Shown: positions 13,368-23,430 of the stretch, piece by piece
How positions within the stretch are numbered: the stretch's first letter is position 1
Layout: each line of letters begins with the position of its first letter
DNA from: Extensimonas sp963708545
GTDB lineage: Bacteria > Pseudomonadota > Gammaproteobacteria > Burkholderiales > Burkholderiaceae_C
Direction of reading: 5' to 3'
DNA: 35,565 nucleotides
NCBI GenBank assembly: GCA_963708545.1
Contig: CAVPUD010000086.1
Span: 1 to 35,565 of the forward strand
Notes under the pieces: model-generated
What the model was told of the DNA's origin: nothing
The model's database searches: none
Seen by the model: the letters and a program-made list of their open reading frames with translations, nothing else
Made by a program: the position numbers and the translations under genes

Positions 13368-16300
13368 GTGCGCGGCGGTCTCGCGCTTGCCGCGCAGCGG
13401 TTATGCGCTTGTTTTTTCCCCAGGCCACCTAAGTTGAATGCCGGCACCCGGTTAACCCAATTTTTGCGCCGGTTGACGCCCGGGCTTCGTGGCCTCGGCT
13501 GGCCCCGGACTACCACCGCCGACGAATCCCCCTTGCGCGCAGACCTGTTCAGCGCCGACCAGATGGCTCTGCACGGGAAAACGCTCGCAGCCGCACACCG
13601 GGTGGCGCCGGGGCGTGCCCCGGACCGCCTGCTGGACCGGTTGGCGGCGAACGAAAGCGCGCTGGTCGAGGTGTGCAAGCTGCTGACTGCGGCGGTTTCG
13701 CAGGGCCGCCAGATCACGCCGGCCGGGGAGTGGCTGCTCGACAACTTCTACCTGATCGAAGAGCAGATCCGCACCGCCAAGCGGCACTTGCCTGAAGGCT
13801 ACAGCCGCGAGCTTCCCCGCCTGGCGCAGGGCCCTTCGGCCGGGCATCCTCGTGTGTACGACATCGCGCTGGAGACCATCGCCCACGGCGACGGTCGCGT
13901 GGACGTGCACACGCTCGGCCGCTTCGTGGCGGCTTACCAGACTGTCACCCCCCTCGATCTGGGCGAGTTGTGGGCGGTCCCGATCATGCTGCGGCTGGCG
14001 GTGATCGAGAATCTGCGGCGCATCGGTGCGCGGATCGCAGCCGGCTGGGCCGAGCGCAACCTAGCCGATGCCTGGGCGGACCAGATGACGGAAGCTGCCG
14101 AGCAGGATCCCAAGAGCCTGATTCTGGTGGTCGCCGACATGGCGCGCTCGGATCCGCCGATGGTCAGCACCTTCGTCGCCGAGCTGGCGCGCCGTCTGCA
14201 GGGGCAAGGCCCCGCTCTGGCCCTGCCGCTTACCTGGATCGAGCAGCGCCTCACCGAAGCGGGCCTGACCATCACCCAGCTGGTGCAGTCGGAAAACCAG
14301 CAACAGGCCGCCGATCAGGTCTCCATCAGCAACAGCATCGGCAGCCTGCGGGTGCTAAGCGCGCTGGAATGGCGTGAGTTCGTCGAAACCCTGAGCGTCG
14401 TCGAGCAAACCCTGCGGGAGGATCCGGCCGGTGTTTACGGGGGGATGGATTTTGCCACCCGCGACTGCTATCGCCATGCTACCGAAGCCATCGCCAAAAA
14501 GAGCGCTCTGACGGAGGCGGAGGTGGCCCGCCAGGCGGTCGATCTGGCGCGCAGGGCGGCGATCGATATCGGCGCCGGAGCCGATGCACCCGCGGCGCAC
14601 GTTGGTTACTACCTGATCGACCAGGGCCGGGCGCAACTGGAGCGGGCGGTGCAGGCCCGCCGCTCCCCGACCGCGCTTGTGCGCAGCGCGGTCGGGCGGT
14701 CGCCGTTGCTGTGCTATCTGGGCGGAATCGCCCTGCTCACGGTGATGATTGCCGGCGTCCTGTTGACAGGAATTGTCGCCACCGAAATGCCCCGTTGGGC
14801 CCTACTGCCGATCGGCATCCTCACGCTGCTGGCGGCCAGTCAGTTGGCCGGGGCGCTGGTGAACTGGCTGGCCAGCCTGCTGGTGACGCCGCATCCGCTG
14901 CCCCGCATGGATTTCTCCGCCGGCATCGCGGCAGAAGCGCGCACGCTGGTGGTGGTTCCGACCCTGCTCACCAGCTCGCCCGGCGTCGAGGCGCTGGTCG
15001 ATGCACTGGAAGTGCGGTTTCTGGCCAATCGGGACGAACACCTGCACTTCGGCCTGTTGACCGATTTTGCGGACGCGGACGAGGAGGTGCTTCCCGCCGA
15101 CGAATCGCTGTTGCAGCTGGCGATGAAGCGAATCGCCGTGCTGAACCAGAAATACGCCGCTGACGACGACCCAGCCCGGGGCGACCGGTTTTTCCTGTTC
15201 CATCGTCCGCGGCGCTGGAACCCGCAGGAACGGCGCTGGATGGGCTACGAGCGCAAGCGCGGCAAACTGGCGGACCTGAACGCGTTGCTGCGCGGCGCCG
15301 GCTGGGGCGGCGCCGGCGACGCCTTTGTACTCGTGGTCGGAGACACAGCTGACCTGGGCGACGTGCGGTATGTGATCACTCTGGATACCGATACGCAGTT
15401 GCCGCGCGATGCAGCGCGGCAGCTGGTCGGCGCCATGGCGCACCCGCTGAACCGTCCCCGCTACGACGCCGTCAAACGCCGGGTTGTTGCCGGCTACGGC
15501 ATCCTGCAACCGCGCGTGGCGGCCAGCCTGCCGGGCGCGAATCGCTCGCGCTATGCGAGCCTGTTCAGCGGCGAGGCGGGCATCGACCCCTACACGCGCG
15601 CCGTCTCGGATGCCTACCAGGACCTATTCGGCGAGGGCTCGTTCATCGGCAAGGGGATCTACGAGGTCGATACCTTCGAACAGGCATTGGGGGGTCGCTT
15701 TCCCGACAACCGGATCCTCAGCCACGACCTCCTGGAGGGCTGCTACGCGCGGGCGGGCCTGCTCAGCGACGTGCAGCTCTACGAGGACTACCCGGCCCGC
15801 TACAGCGCCGACGTGAACCGCCGCCAGCGCTGGATTCGCGGCGACTGGCAGCTGGCGGGCTGGTTGCGCCGGCGCGTGCCCGGCCCGCCCGGCGCGCCAC
15901 GGGAGCGCAATCCGTTGTCGCTGCTGTCGCAGTGGAAGCTGCTGGACAACCTGCGCCGCAGCCTGGTCCCGGCGGCCCTGACGCTGCTGTTGCTGCTGGG
16001 CTGGACGCTGTGGTCTGCGCCCTTCTGGACCCTGGCGGTGATCGCCATCCTGCTGCTGCCGGCACTGTGCGCCGCGTTGCTCGATCTGTGTCGCAAGCCG
16101 GATGAGGTTCTGTGGCGGCAACATCTGGCCGCCGTCGGGCAGTCGGCGTCCCGGCGCGTGGCGCAGCGGGTGTTCGAACTTGCCTGTCTGCCGTATGAGG
16201 CCTGGTTCAGCCTGGATGCCATCGTGCGCACGCTATGGCGGATGCTGGTGACGCGCCGACATCTGCTGGAGTGGAATCCGTCCAGCGAGGTCGAGCGCCA

Positions 16301-19300
16301 GCTGGCCAGGTCGGGCGGCAGCGATCTGGCCGCCAGTGTGCGTGCGATGTGGATCGCCCCGGCTATTGCGCTGGCGGGCGTCGGCGCGCTGCTGGCCACC
16401 GACCCGGCGGCGCTGAGCGTGGCGTCGCCGATCCTGCTGCTGTGGTTCGCGTCACCGGCAATCGCCTGGTGGATCAGCCGGCCTATCACTCGCCGCGAGG
16501 CGGCCCTGACGGCCGATCAGACCCGCTTCCTGCGCGCACTGTCGCGGCGGACCTGGGCCTTCTTCGATACCTTCGTCGGCCCGGACGATCACTGGCTGCC
16601 GCCCGACAATGTGCAGGACAACCGCGCCGAGCCGGTCGCGCACCGCACCTCGCCGACCAACATCGGCCTCGCCCTGCTGGCCAACCTGTCGGCCTATGAC
16701 TTCGGCTACCTTACCGCCGGGCAACTGATCGAGCGCACCGGCAATACCCTGCGCACGCTGGCCGGCCTGGATCGGTACCGGGGGCACTTCTACAACTGGT
16801 ACGACACGCGGACCCTGCGGCCACTGCACCCCCGGTACGTCTCGACCGTGGACAGCGGCAACCTGGCCGGCCATCTGCTGACCCTGCGCCCGGGCCTGCT
16901 GGCGCTGGCCGATGCCCGGATCCTGCCCGCGCGACTGTTCGAGGGCTTGCGCGACACGCTGGAGATTGTCGCGGACGCAGCGCCGGGCGCCGCGGCCCAT
17001 CAGGTGGCCGGGTTACGCAGCGAACTGGAGTCCATCAGCGCCGCCCCACCAGAGACATTGGCGGCGGTGCGGTCAGCGCTCGAACGCCTGGCGACCGGCG
17101 CCACTGCGCTCGTCGCCTCGCGCACCAGCGATCGTGAGGGCGGCGGCGATGCCGCGTCCGAGGACGAAGCGCGCGGCTGGGCCGAGGCCCTTGTCGCGCA
17201 GTGCCGGGCGGCGCTTGATGAGCTGATTTTCCTCGCGCCCTGGCTGGCGCTGCCGGAAGTGCCGGACGGGTTGGAGCCCGATGGTGATGCGCTAGCCGAC
17301 CTCGCCGCCATCCCGACCCTGCGCGAACTATCACGCCTGGACGCGTGCCTCGATGCGCGCATCGCCTCCCAACCCGACGCCCAGGCAACGCCCGCGCAGC
17401 GCGACTGGCTCACTACGGTGCAACGGGACATCAGGCAAGGCAGCGAGCGCGCCCGCGAGCGCATCGCCGCCATCGAAGCCCTGGCGCTGCAGGCCGGCGA
17501 ATTCGCGCGCCTGGATTACGACTTCCTGTTCGACACCGCGCGCAAGCTGCTGACCATCGGCTACAACGTCGATGAGCGCCGGCTGGACTCGGGTTACTAC
17601 GACCTGCTGGCGTCCGAAGCGCGTTTGACCAGTTTCGTCGCCATTGCGCAGGGGCAGCTGCCGCAGGAAAGCTGGTTCGCGCTGGGGCGCCTGCTGACCG
17701 GCACCAGCGGCGCACCGACGCTGCTGTCGTGGAGCGGCTCGATGTTCGAGTACCTGATGCCGCTGCTGGTGATGCCGACCTATGAGAACACGCTGCTAGA
17801 CCAGACCTGCCAGGCGGCGGTGGCGCGACAAATCGAGTACGGCAAGCAGCGCGGCGTGGCCTGGGGCATGTCGGAATCCGGTTACAACACGGTTGATGCC
17901 CAGCTCAACTACCAGTACCGCGCCTTCGGCGTGCCGGGCCTGGGGCTCAAGCGCGGACTGGCCGAGGATCTGGTTATTGCGCCCTATGCCTCAGTAATGG
18001 CACTGATGGTGGCGCCTGAGGCCGCCTGCCTGAATCTGCAGCGCCTCGCCGCCGAAGGCGCGATGGGCCGATTTGGTTTCTTCGAGGCGATCGACCACAC
18101 GCCGGCCCGCCAGCGGCGCGGGCAATCGAGCACGCTGGTGCGTTCGTTCATGGCGCACCACCAGGGCATGGGCCTGCTGGCGCTGGCCTATCTGCTGATG
18201 GACCGGCCGATGCAGCGGCGCTTCGTGTCGGAGCCGATGTTCCAGGCGGTGTTGCTGCTGCTCCAGGAGCGGATTCCCAGTGCCACAGCCCTGTTTCCGC
18301 ACACGGCGCAACTGTCCGAGGTGCGCTCGGCGGCGATCGCAACCGAAACACCGATCCGCGTGTTCAGCAGCCCCGACACGCCGCTGCCGCAGGTACAGCT
18401 GCTCTCGAACGGCCGCTACCACGTCATGGTCAGCAACGCCGGCGGGGGCTACAGCCGCTGGCAGGGTCTGGCCGTCACCCGCTGGCGCGAGGATGCCACC
18501 CGCGACAACTGGGGCTCCTTCTGTTACATCCGCGATGTCGCCAGCGGCGCATTCTGGTCGACCACTCATCAGCCTACCCTCAGACAACCAGAGCGTTTCG
18601 AGGCCATTTTCTCCGAGGGGCGCGCCGAGTTTCGCCGTCGCGACGCGGTGGGCAGCGGCGCCGATCGGGGCGACATCGAGACCCATACCGACATCGCGGT
18701 ATCGCCCGAGGACGATATCGAACTGCGCCGGGTGCGCATCACCAACCGCTCGCGCCAGCGCCGGCAGATCGAGCTGACCAGTTATGCCGAGGTCGTGATC
18801 GCCCCACCGGCTGCGGATGCGCTGCATCCGGCCTTCAGTAATCTGTTCGTGCAGACCGAGCTGCTGGCCGAGCAGCGCGCCATCCTGTGCACGCGCCGGC
18901 CCCGTTCCCACGACGAACAGCCGCCGTGGCTGTTTCACCTGATGGTGGTGCACGGGGAGCAGACCAGCGCCGCGTCCTTCGAAACCGATCGCCTGCGTTT
19001 CATCGGCCGCACGCGCACCACGGCCGCGCCGCTGGCGCTGACTGAACCGGGCGCGCTGTCGGGCAGCGCCGGTTCGGTGCTGGACCCGATCGTCGCCATT
19101 CGCCGCGTGGTGACGCTCGAACCGGAACAGGTGGTCACCCTGGATATCGTGTCGGGTATTGGCCAGACCCGCGAGCTGGCGGTCAGCCTGATCGACAAGT
19201 ACCAGGACCTGCATCTGGCCGACCGTGTTTTCGAGCTCAGCTGGACCCACAGCCAGGTGGTGCTGCGCCAGCTCAACGCCAGCGAGGCCGATGCGCAGCT

Positions 19301-22274
19301 CTATGTGCGCCTGGCGGGCGCCATCATTTACGCCGATGAGGCCCTGCGCGCCGATGCCAGTGTGCTGATCCGCAATCGCCGCGGGCAATCCGGACTGTGG
19401 GGTTACGCCATTTCCGGCGATCTGCCGATCGTGCTGCTGCAGATCGCTGATGCAGCCAATATGGAGTTGGTGCGTCAGCTGGTGCAGGCCCATGCCTACT
19501 GGCGCCTGAAAGGGCTGGCGGTAGATCTGGTGATCTGGAACGAGGATCACGCCGGCTATCGGCAGCAACTGCACGACCAGATCATGGGACTGATTGCCTC
19601 GGGCAGCGAGGCCAGCGCGATCGACCGGCCGGGCGGCATCTTCGTGCGCTCGGCGGAGCAGATCTCCGCTGAGGATCGCATCCTGTTCCAGGCCGTGGCG
19701 CGCGCCGTGATCGCCGACGACCGGGGCACCCTGGCCGAACAGCTCGGCCGGCGCAGGCCGCTGGAGCCGCGCGTGCCGCTGTTCGTGCCGACTCGCCAGC
19801 CCCATCCGGAACCCACCGCCGCCATCGACACCGCGCTCACCCGACGCGACCTGATCCTCGCCAATGGCCTGGGAGGCTTCACCCCCGACGGGCGCGAGTA
19901 CGTGATTGCGCTGGCGCCCGGCGAGGTGACGCCCGCGCCCTGGGTGAACGTGCTGGCAAATCCGCAGTTCGGCAGTGTGGTCTCGGAGAGCGGCGCTGCC
20001 TACAGCTGGAGCGAGAACGCGCACGAATTCCGCCTCACGCCCTGGCACAACGACCCGGTGAGCGATGCCAGCGGCGAAGCGCTCTACCTGCGCGACGAGG
20101 AAACCGGCGAGTTCTGGTCGCCCACGCCCCTGCCGGCGCGCGCGGCGACGCCCTACGTCACCCGCCACGGCTTCGGCTACAGCGTGTTCGAGCACGTCAG
20201 TCACGGCATCCGCTCGGAGCTGTGGGTGTATGTGGCCACCGATGCGGCGGTCAAGTTCTCGGTGCTGAAGCTGCGCAATCTGTCGGGCCGGGCGCGCAAG
20301 CTCTCGGCGACCGGCTATGTGGAGTGGGTGCTGGGGGACCTGCCGGCCAAATCGGCCATGCACGTGACCACCGAGATCGACCCCAAAACCGGCGCGCTCC
20401 ATGCCCGCAATCCCTACAACCCCGAGTTCGCCGAGCAGGTGGCGTTCTTCGACGTCGATGACCCGCTGCGGCGCCTGTGCGGCGATCGCACGGAATTTCT
20501 CGGCCGCAACGGCACCTTGCGCGATCCGGCCGCGCTGCGGCGCGCGCGTCTGTCTGGCAAGGTCGGGGCCGGCCTGGACCCCTGCGGCGCGATCCAGGTG
20601 AGTTTCGATCTGGCCGACGGGCAGGAGCGCGAGATCGTCTTCCGGCTCGGCGTCGGCCGCAATGCCGATGACGCCACCGCGCTGGTGCAGCGTTTTCGCG
20701 GTGGCGCGGCCGCACGCACTGCACTGGAAGCCGTGTGGCACTACTGGAACCACACCCTGGGCGCCGTGCAGGTGGAAACCCCGGACCCGTCGGTCAATGT
20801 GCTGGCCAACGGCTGGCTGCTGTACCAGACCCTCGCCTGCCGGATCTGGGCCCGCAGCGGCTATTACCAGTCCGGCGGCGCCTTCGGTTTTCGCGACCAG
20901 CTGCAGGACGTGATGGCGCTGGTCCACGCCGAGCCCGGCTTGGTGCGCGCGCATCTGCTGCTGTGCGCCAGCCGACAGTTCCCGGAGGGCGACGTCCAGC
21001 ACTGGTGGCATCCGCCGGCCGGCCGGGGCGTGCGCACCCACTGCTCGGACGACTACCTGTGGCTGCCGCTGGCGGTGTGCCGCTACGTGGCGAGCAGCGG
21101 CGACACCGGCGTGCTGGATGAGCCCGTTCACTTTCTGGAGGGGCGCCCGGTCAATCCGGAGGACGATTCCTACTACGACCTGCCGGGTCGCTCAACCGAG
21201 ACGGCCAGCCTGTACGAACACTGCGTGCGCGCCATCCGCCATGGCCTGCGTTTCGGCGCGCACGGCCTGCCGCTGATGGGCGGCGGCGACTGGAACGACG
21301 GCATGAATCTGGTGGGGATACAGGGTCGCGGCGAGAGCGTCTGGCTGGGCTTTTTCCTGTGCACAGTGCTCAGGCAGTTTGCCGAGCTGGCGCGCGGGCG
21401 CGGCGACACGGCCTTCGCCGAGCTTTGTCTGGCGCAGGCAGACCAACTGCGCCGGAACATCGACCAGCACGCCTGGGATGGCGCCTGGTACCGCCGCGCC
21501 TGGTTCGACGATGGCACGCCGCTGGGCTCGGCGGGCAACGCCGAATGCCAGATCGATTCGATCTCGCAGAGCTGGTCGGTGCTGTCGGGGGCGGGCGATG
21601 CGGCGCGTTCGCGGTTGGCCATGGAGTCGGTCGACGCGCGGCTGGTGCGACGCGACAGCCAACTCGTTCAGCTGCTCGATCCGCCGTTCGATAAATCGTC
21701 GGTGGACCCGGGCTACATTCGCGGCTATGTGCCCGGCGTGCGGGAAAACGGCGGCCAATACACCCACGGCGCCATCTGGGCGGCAATGGCGTTTGCCGCG
21801 CTGGGGAACAGCGAACGCGCCTGGGAACTGCTGACGATGATCAACCCGGCGAACCATGCGCGTTCGCCGGAAGGCATCACGACTTACAAAGTGGAGCCCT
21901 ACGTCGTCGCCGCCGATGTCTATGCCGTCGCGCCACACATCGGCCGCGGTGGTTGGAGCTGGTACACCGGCTCAGCCGGCTGGATGTACCGCCTCATCAT
22001 GGAATCGCTGCTCGGCCTGCGGCTGGAGGCCGATAGGCTGCATCTGGCGCCCTGCCTGCCCGCCGACTGGCCGGGGTTCAAGATCCATTACCGCTATCGC
22101 GAGACGGTCTATCACATCGCCGTGACGCAAACGCCGGTCGCCGACGCTGGAACGAGCGCCGGGATGCGCGTCACGGTTGATGGCCAGGAGCAACATGACC
22201 AGATCATTCCGCTGGTTGATGACCACCGTGAACATTGGGTAGAAGTGTCGATAGCTGTCCAGGGTCTGGAATAA
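13368..22274 (+). CDS. ndvB: Cyclic beta-1,2-glucan synthase (NdvB/ChvB type)
   Basis: A 2968-residue inner-membrane enzyme that builds and cyclises beta-1,2-glucan from UDP-glucose for the periplasm (osmoadaptation, host interaction). Order: conserved N-terminal region (LFSADQM at 60, LLDNFYLIEEQIRTAKRHLP at 122); membrane segments about 444-508; GT84 synthase domain about 520-830 with DTDTQLP at 667 and RQRWIRGDWQ near 810; membrane segments about 864-907 and 992-1037; glycoamylase-like domain about 1405-1610 (SWSGSMFEYLMP, GMSESGYN, SFMAHHQGMG); two GH94-type beta-sandwich modules from about 1675 and 2190; and the GH94 phosphorylase (GGGDWNDGMN at 2637) thought to set chain length. No frameshift is seen. 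The start is uncertain: GTG 13368 lacks a ribosome site and the family's conserved region starts later. No partner gene lies beside it, and inverted repeats flank it, suggesting transfer. Confidence 0.95.
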   Translation: MRGGLALAAQRLCACFFPRPPKLNAGTRLTQFLRRLTPGLRGLGWPRTTTADESPLRADLFSADQMALHGKTLAAAHRVAPGRAPDRLLDRLAANESALVEVCKLLTAAVSQGRQITPAGEWLLDNFYLIEEQIRTAKRHLPEGYSRELPRLAQGPSAGHPRVYDIALETIAHGDGRVDVHTLGRFVAAYQTVTPLDLGELWAVPIMLRLAVIENLRRIGARIAAGWAERNLADAWADQMTEAAEQDPKSLILVVADMARSDPPMVSTFVAELARRLQGQGPALALPLTWIEQRLTEAGLTITQLVQSENQQQAADQVSISNSIGSLRVLSALEWREFVETLSVVEQTLREDPAGVYGGMDFATRDCYRHATEAIAKKSALTEAEVARQAVDLARRAAIDIGAGADAPAAHVGYYLIDQGRAQLERAVQARRSPTALVRSAVGRSPLLCYLGGIALLTVMIAGVLLTGIVATEMPRWALLPIGILTLLAASQLAGALVNWLASLLVTPHPLPRMDFSAGIAAEARTLVVVPTLLTSSPGVEALVDALEVRFLANRDEHLHFGLLTDFADADEEVLPADESLLQLAMKRIAVLNQKYAADDDPARGDRFFLFHRPRRWNPQERRWMGYERKRGKLADLNALLRGAGWGGAGDAFVLVVGDTADLGDVRYVITLDTDTQLPRDAARQLVGAMAHPLNRPRYDAVKRRVVAGYGILQPRVAASLPGANRSRYASLFSGEAGIDPYTRAVSDAYQDLFGEGSFIGKGIYEVDTFEQALGGRFPDNRILSHDLLEGCYARAGLLSDVQLYEDYPARYSADVNRRQRWIRGDWQLAGWLRRRVPGPPGAPRERNPLSLLSQWKLLDNLRRSLVPAALTLLLLLGWTLWSAPFWTLAVIAILLLPALCAALLDLCRKPDEVLWRQHLAAVGQSASRRVAQRVFELACLPYEAWFSLDAIVRTLWRMLVTRRHLLEWNPSSEVERQLARSGGSDLAASVRAMWIAPAIALAGVGALLATDPAALSVASPILLLWFASPAIAWWISRPITRREAALTADQTRFLRALSRRTWAFFDTFVGPDDHWLPPDNVQDNRAEPVAHRTSPTNIGLALLANLSAYDFGYLTAGQLIERTGNTLRTLAGLDRYRGHFYNWYDTRTLRPLHPRYVSTVDSGNLAGHLLTLRPGLLALADARILPARLFEGLRDTLEIVADAAPGAAAHQVAGLRSELESISAAPPETLAAVRSALERLATGATALVASRTSDREGGGDAASEDEARGWAEALVAQCRAALDELIFLAPWLALPEVPDGLEPDGDALADLAAIPTLRELSRLDACLDARIASQPDAQATPAQRDWLTTVQRDIRQGSERARERIAAIEALALQAGEFARLDYDFLFDTARKLLTIGYNVDERRLDSGYYDLLASEARLTSFVAIAQGQLPQESWFALGRLLTGTSGAPTLLSWSGSMFEYLMPLLVMPTYENTLLDQTCQAAVARQIEYGKQRGVAWGMSESGYNTVDAQLNYQYRAFGVPGLGLKRGLAEDLVIAPYASVMALMVAPEAACLNLQRLAAEGAMGRFGFFEAIDHTPARQRRGQSSTLVRSFMAHHQGMGLLALAYLLMDRPMQRRFVSEPMFQAVLLLLQERIPSATALFPHTAQLSEVRSAAIATETPIRVFSSPDTPLPQVQLLSNGRYHVMVSNAGGGYSRWQGLAVTRWREDATRDNWGSFCYIRDVASGAFWSTTHQPTLRQPERFEAIFSEGRAEFRRRDAVGSGADRGDIETHTDIAVSPEDDIELRRVRITNRSRQRRQIELTSYAEVVIAPPAADALHPAFSNLFVQTELLAEQRAILCTRRPRSHDEQPPWLFHLMVVHGEQTSAASFETDRLRFIGRTRTTAAPLALTEPGALSGSAGSVLDPIVAIRRVVTLEPEQVVTLDIVSGIGQTRELAVSLIDKYQDLHLADRVFELSWTHSQVVLRQLNASEADAQLYVRLAGAIIYADEALRADASVLIRNRRGQSGLWGYAISGDLPIVLLQIADAANMELVRQLVQAHAYWRLKGLAVDLVIWNEDHAGYRQQLHDQIMGLIASGSEASAIDRPGGIFVRSAEQISAEDRILFQAVARAVIADDRGTLAEQLGRRRPLEPRVPLFVPTRQPHPEPTAAIDTALTRRDLILANGLGGFTPDGREYVIALAPGEVTPAPWVNVLANPQFGSVVSESGAAYSWSENAHEFRLTPWHNDPVSDASGEALYLRDEETGEFWSPTPLPARAATPYVTRHGFGYSVFEHVSHGIRSELWVYVATDAAVKFSVLKLRNLSGRARKLSATGYVEWVLGDLPAKSAMHVTTEIDPKTGALHARNPYNPEFAEQVAFFDVDDPLRRLCGDRTEFLGRNGTLRDPAALRRARLSGKVGAGLDPCGAIQVSFDLADGQEREIVFRLGVGRNADDATALVQRFRGGAAARTALEAVWHYWNHTLGAVQVETPDPSVNVLANGWLLYQTLACRIWARSGYYQSGGAFGFRDQLQDVMALVHAEPGLVRAHLLLCASRQFPEGDVQHWWHPPAGRGVRTHCSDDYLWLPLAVCRYVASSGDTGVLDEPVHFLEGRPVNPEDDSYYDLPGRSTETASLYEHCVRAIRHGLRFGAHGLPLMGGGDWNDGMNLVGIQGRGESVWLGFFLCTVLRQFAELARGRGDTAFAELCLAQADQLRRNIDQHAWDGAWYRRAWFDDGTPLGSAGNAECQIDSISQSWSVLSGAGDAARSRLAMESVDARLVRRDSQLVQLLDPPFDKSSVDPGYIRGYVPGVRENGGQYTHGAIWAAMAFAALGNSERAWELLTMINPANHARSPEGITTYKVEPYVVAADVYAVAPHIGRGGWSWYTGSAGWMYRLIMESLLGLRLEADRLHLAPCLPADWPGFKIHYRYRETVYHIAVTQTPVADAGTSAGMRVTVDGQEQHDQIIPLVDDHREHWVEVSIAVQGLE

Positions 22275-22282
22275 CGAAATAA

Positions 22283-22296
22283 GCCGGATTTAGGAT
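22283..22296. repeat. Right 14-bp inverted repeat bounding the glucan synthase segment
   Basis: GCCGGATTTAGGAT, nine bases after the ndvB stop codon, is the perfect reverse complement of 13009-13022. The bases just outside are AT-rich and run into a short family repeat. Confidence 0.85.
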
Positions 22297-22340
22297 TATA
22301 AATTTGATAGCTACTTGTGCTTTATGAATGGGCATTAGGA
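22297..22340. repeat. Short family repeat, copy 3, at the 3' end of the permease gene
   Basis: AAATTTGATAGCTACTTGTG is the reverse-strand arm of the repeat (compare the complement of CAAGCAGCTATTATTTT near 25390). The other arm is degraded. It begins directly at the outer edge of the right inverted repeat. Confidence 0.55.
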
Positions 22341-22347
22341 GCATATT

Positions 22348-23361
22348 TCATACCAAATCCGCCGCCTGCAACTCGCGCTTCAGATAGGCGTAGAACAGCG
22401 GCGCCGCCACCAAGCCCGCAGGGCCGAACAAGGCCTCGAGCGCGAACATGGTGGCAAGCAGTTCCCACACGGTGAGCTGCGTGCGCTGGCCCACGACTTT
22501 GGCGTTGATGAAGTATTCGGCCTTGTGGATGACCACCAGAAACACCAGGCAGACCAGCGCCACGATGGGCGAAACCGACAGGCCCACCAAGGTCAGGACG
22601 GCGTTGTAGAGCAGGTTGCCCACGATGGGGATCAGCCCGAGCACGAAACTCAGCAAAATCAACACCATCGCATACGGCAGGCGATACCCCCACAGCGGCA
22701 GCACGAGAAAAAGAAACAAGGCCAGCAGGCCGGTATTGACCAGAGCGATCCAGAACTGCGCGACCACGATGCGCCGGAACGTGTCGCCAAACAATTGCAC
22801 GCGCAAATGCAGTTGCGCCGTCAGTGGCTTGAGCGCGGCCACCGGCGGGCGGCTCGCGGCGAGCGCGCCGACGATCAGCCCGACGATGGCGTGCACCAGG
22901 CCCGCGAGCCAGGCCCGCCCGGTAATGGCAAGGCTCCCCGCCCTGCTTCCCAGGTAGTTGGCCAGGACGCGCTGTATCTCTGCCGCGCCTTCAGGCAGCT
23001 GGCTCGCGATGTCGGCGGGCAGCCGCTCGCGCAGCTCGAGCAGGGTGCGCGCCAGGAAGGCCAGCAGCTCGCGGTATTGCGCGGGCGCATCCAGCAGCAT
23101 GCCGCGCGTGTAAGGAAAAGCCATGCCCATCAGCGCCAGCGGCAGCAGTACGACCACGGCGGCCGCAAGGCGCGGCGCCGTGCCCGAACGCATGAGCCGG
23201 CCGAGCCGCGCACTGAGCCAGCGCGTACCCAAAAAACCCAGGCACACGCAAAGCAGGCTCGGCAGCAGGTGGCTCAGCATGATGAGCAGCAGCGCACCCG
23301 CCATCAGCACGTAACTGGCGATCCTGACGGCGCGGGGTGCGGAATCGGCCACGGCGATCAT
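22348..23361 (-). CDS. AI-2E/PerM family membrane permease
   Basis: A 337-residue polytopic membrane protein of the AI-2E transporter (PerM, UPF0118) family. Hydrophobic spans cover about 14-45, 62-82, 150-170, 200-240 and 240-330. The conserved core near the carboxy end is LIPIVGNLLYNAVLTLVGLS followed by the amphipathic IHKAEYFINAKVVGQRTQL and LFGPAGLVAAPLFYAYLKREL. Members have been linked to signal export or Na+/H+ exchange; the substrate cannot be told. The amino half is less conserved than the carboxy half. It sits downstream of purM on the same strand, 69 bases away, an arrangement I recall in related bacteria. The annotation AI-2 exporter should not be taken literally. Confidence 0.88.
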   Translation of the reverse strand: MIAVADSAPRAVRIASYVLMAGALLLIMLSHLLPSLLCVCLGFLGTRWLSARLGRLMRSGTAPRLAAAVVVLLPLALMGMAFPYTRGMLLDAPAQYRELLAFLARTLLELRERLPADIASQLPEGAAEIQRVLANYLGSRAGSLAITGRAWLAGLVHAIVGLIVGALAASRPPVAALKPLTAQLHLRVQLFGDTFRRIVVAQFWIALVNTGLLALFLFLVLPLWGYRLPYAMVLILLSFVLGLIPIVGNLLYNAVLTLVGLSVSPIVALVCLVFLVVIHKAEYFINAKVVGQRTQLTVWELLATMFALEALFGPAGLVAAPLFYAYLKRELQAADLV

Positions 23362-23430
23362 TTCAAAAGTGCACGGCCATGCACACCAGCCGCTGCTCGC
23401 GCCCCAGGCCCTTGGTTTTGGCCATGGCCC

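Noticed and set aside
17991..21131. A 1046-codon open frame on the strand opposite ndvB, and similar long frames opposite recN and others
   Set aside because: High GC makes antisense frames open by chance. The sense strand encodes clear conserved domains, and the antisense translations have no recognisable motif.
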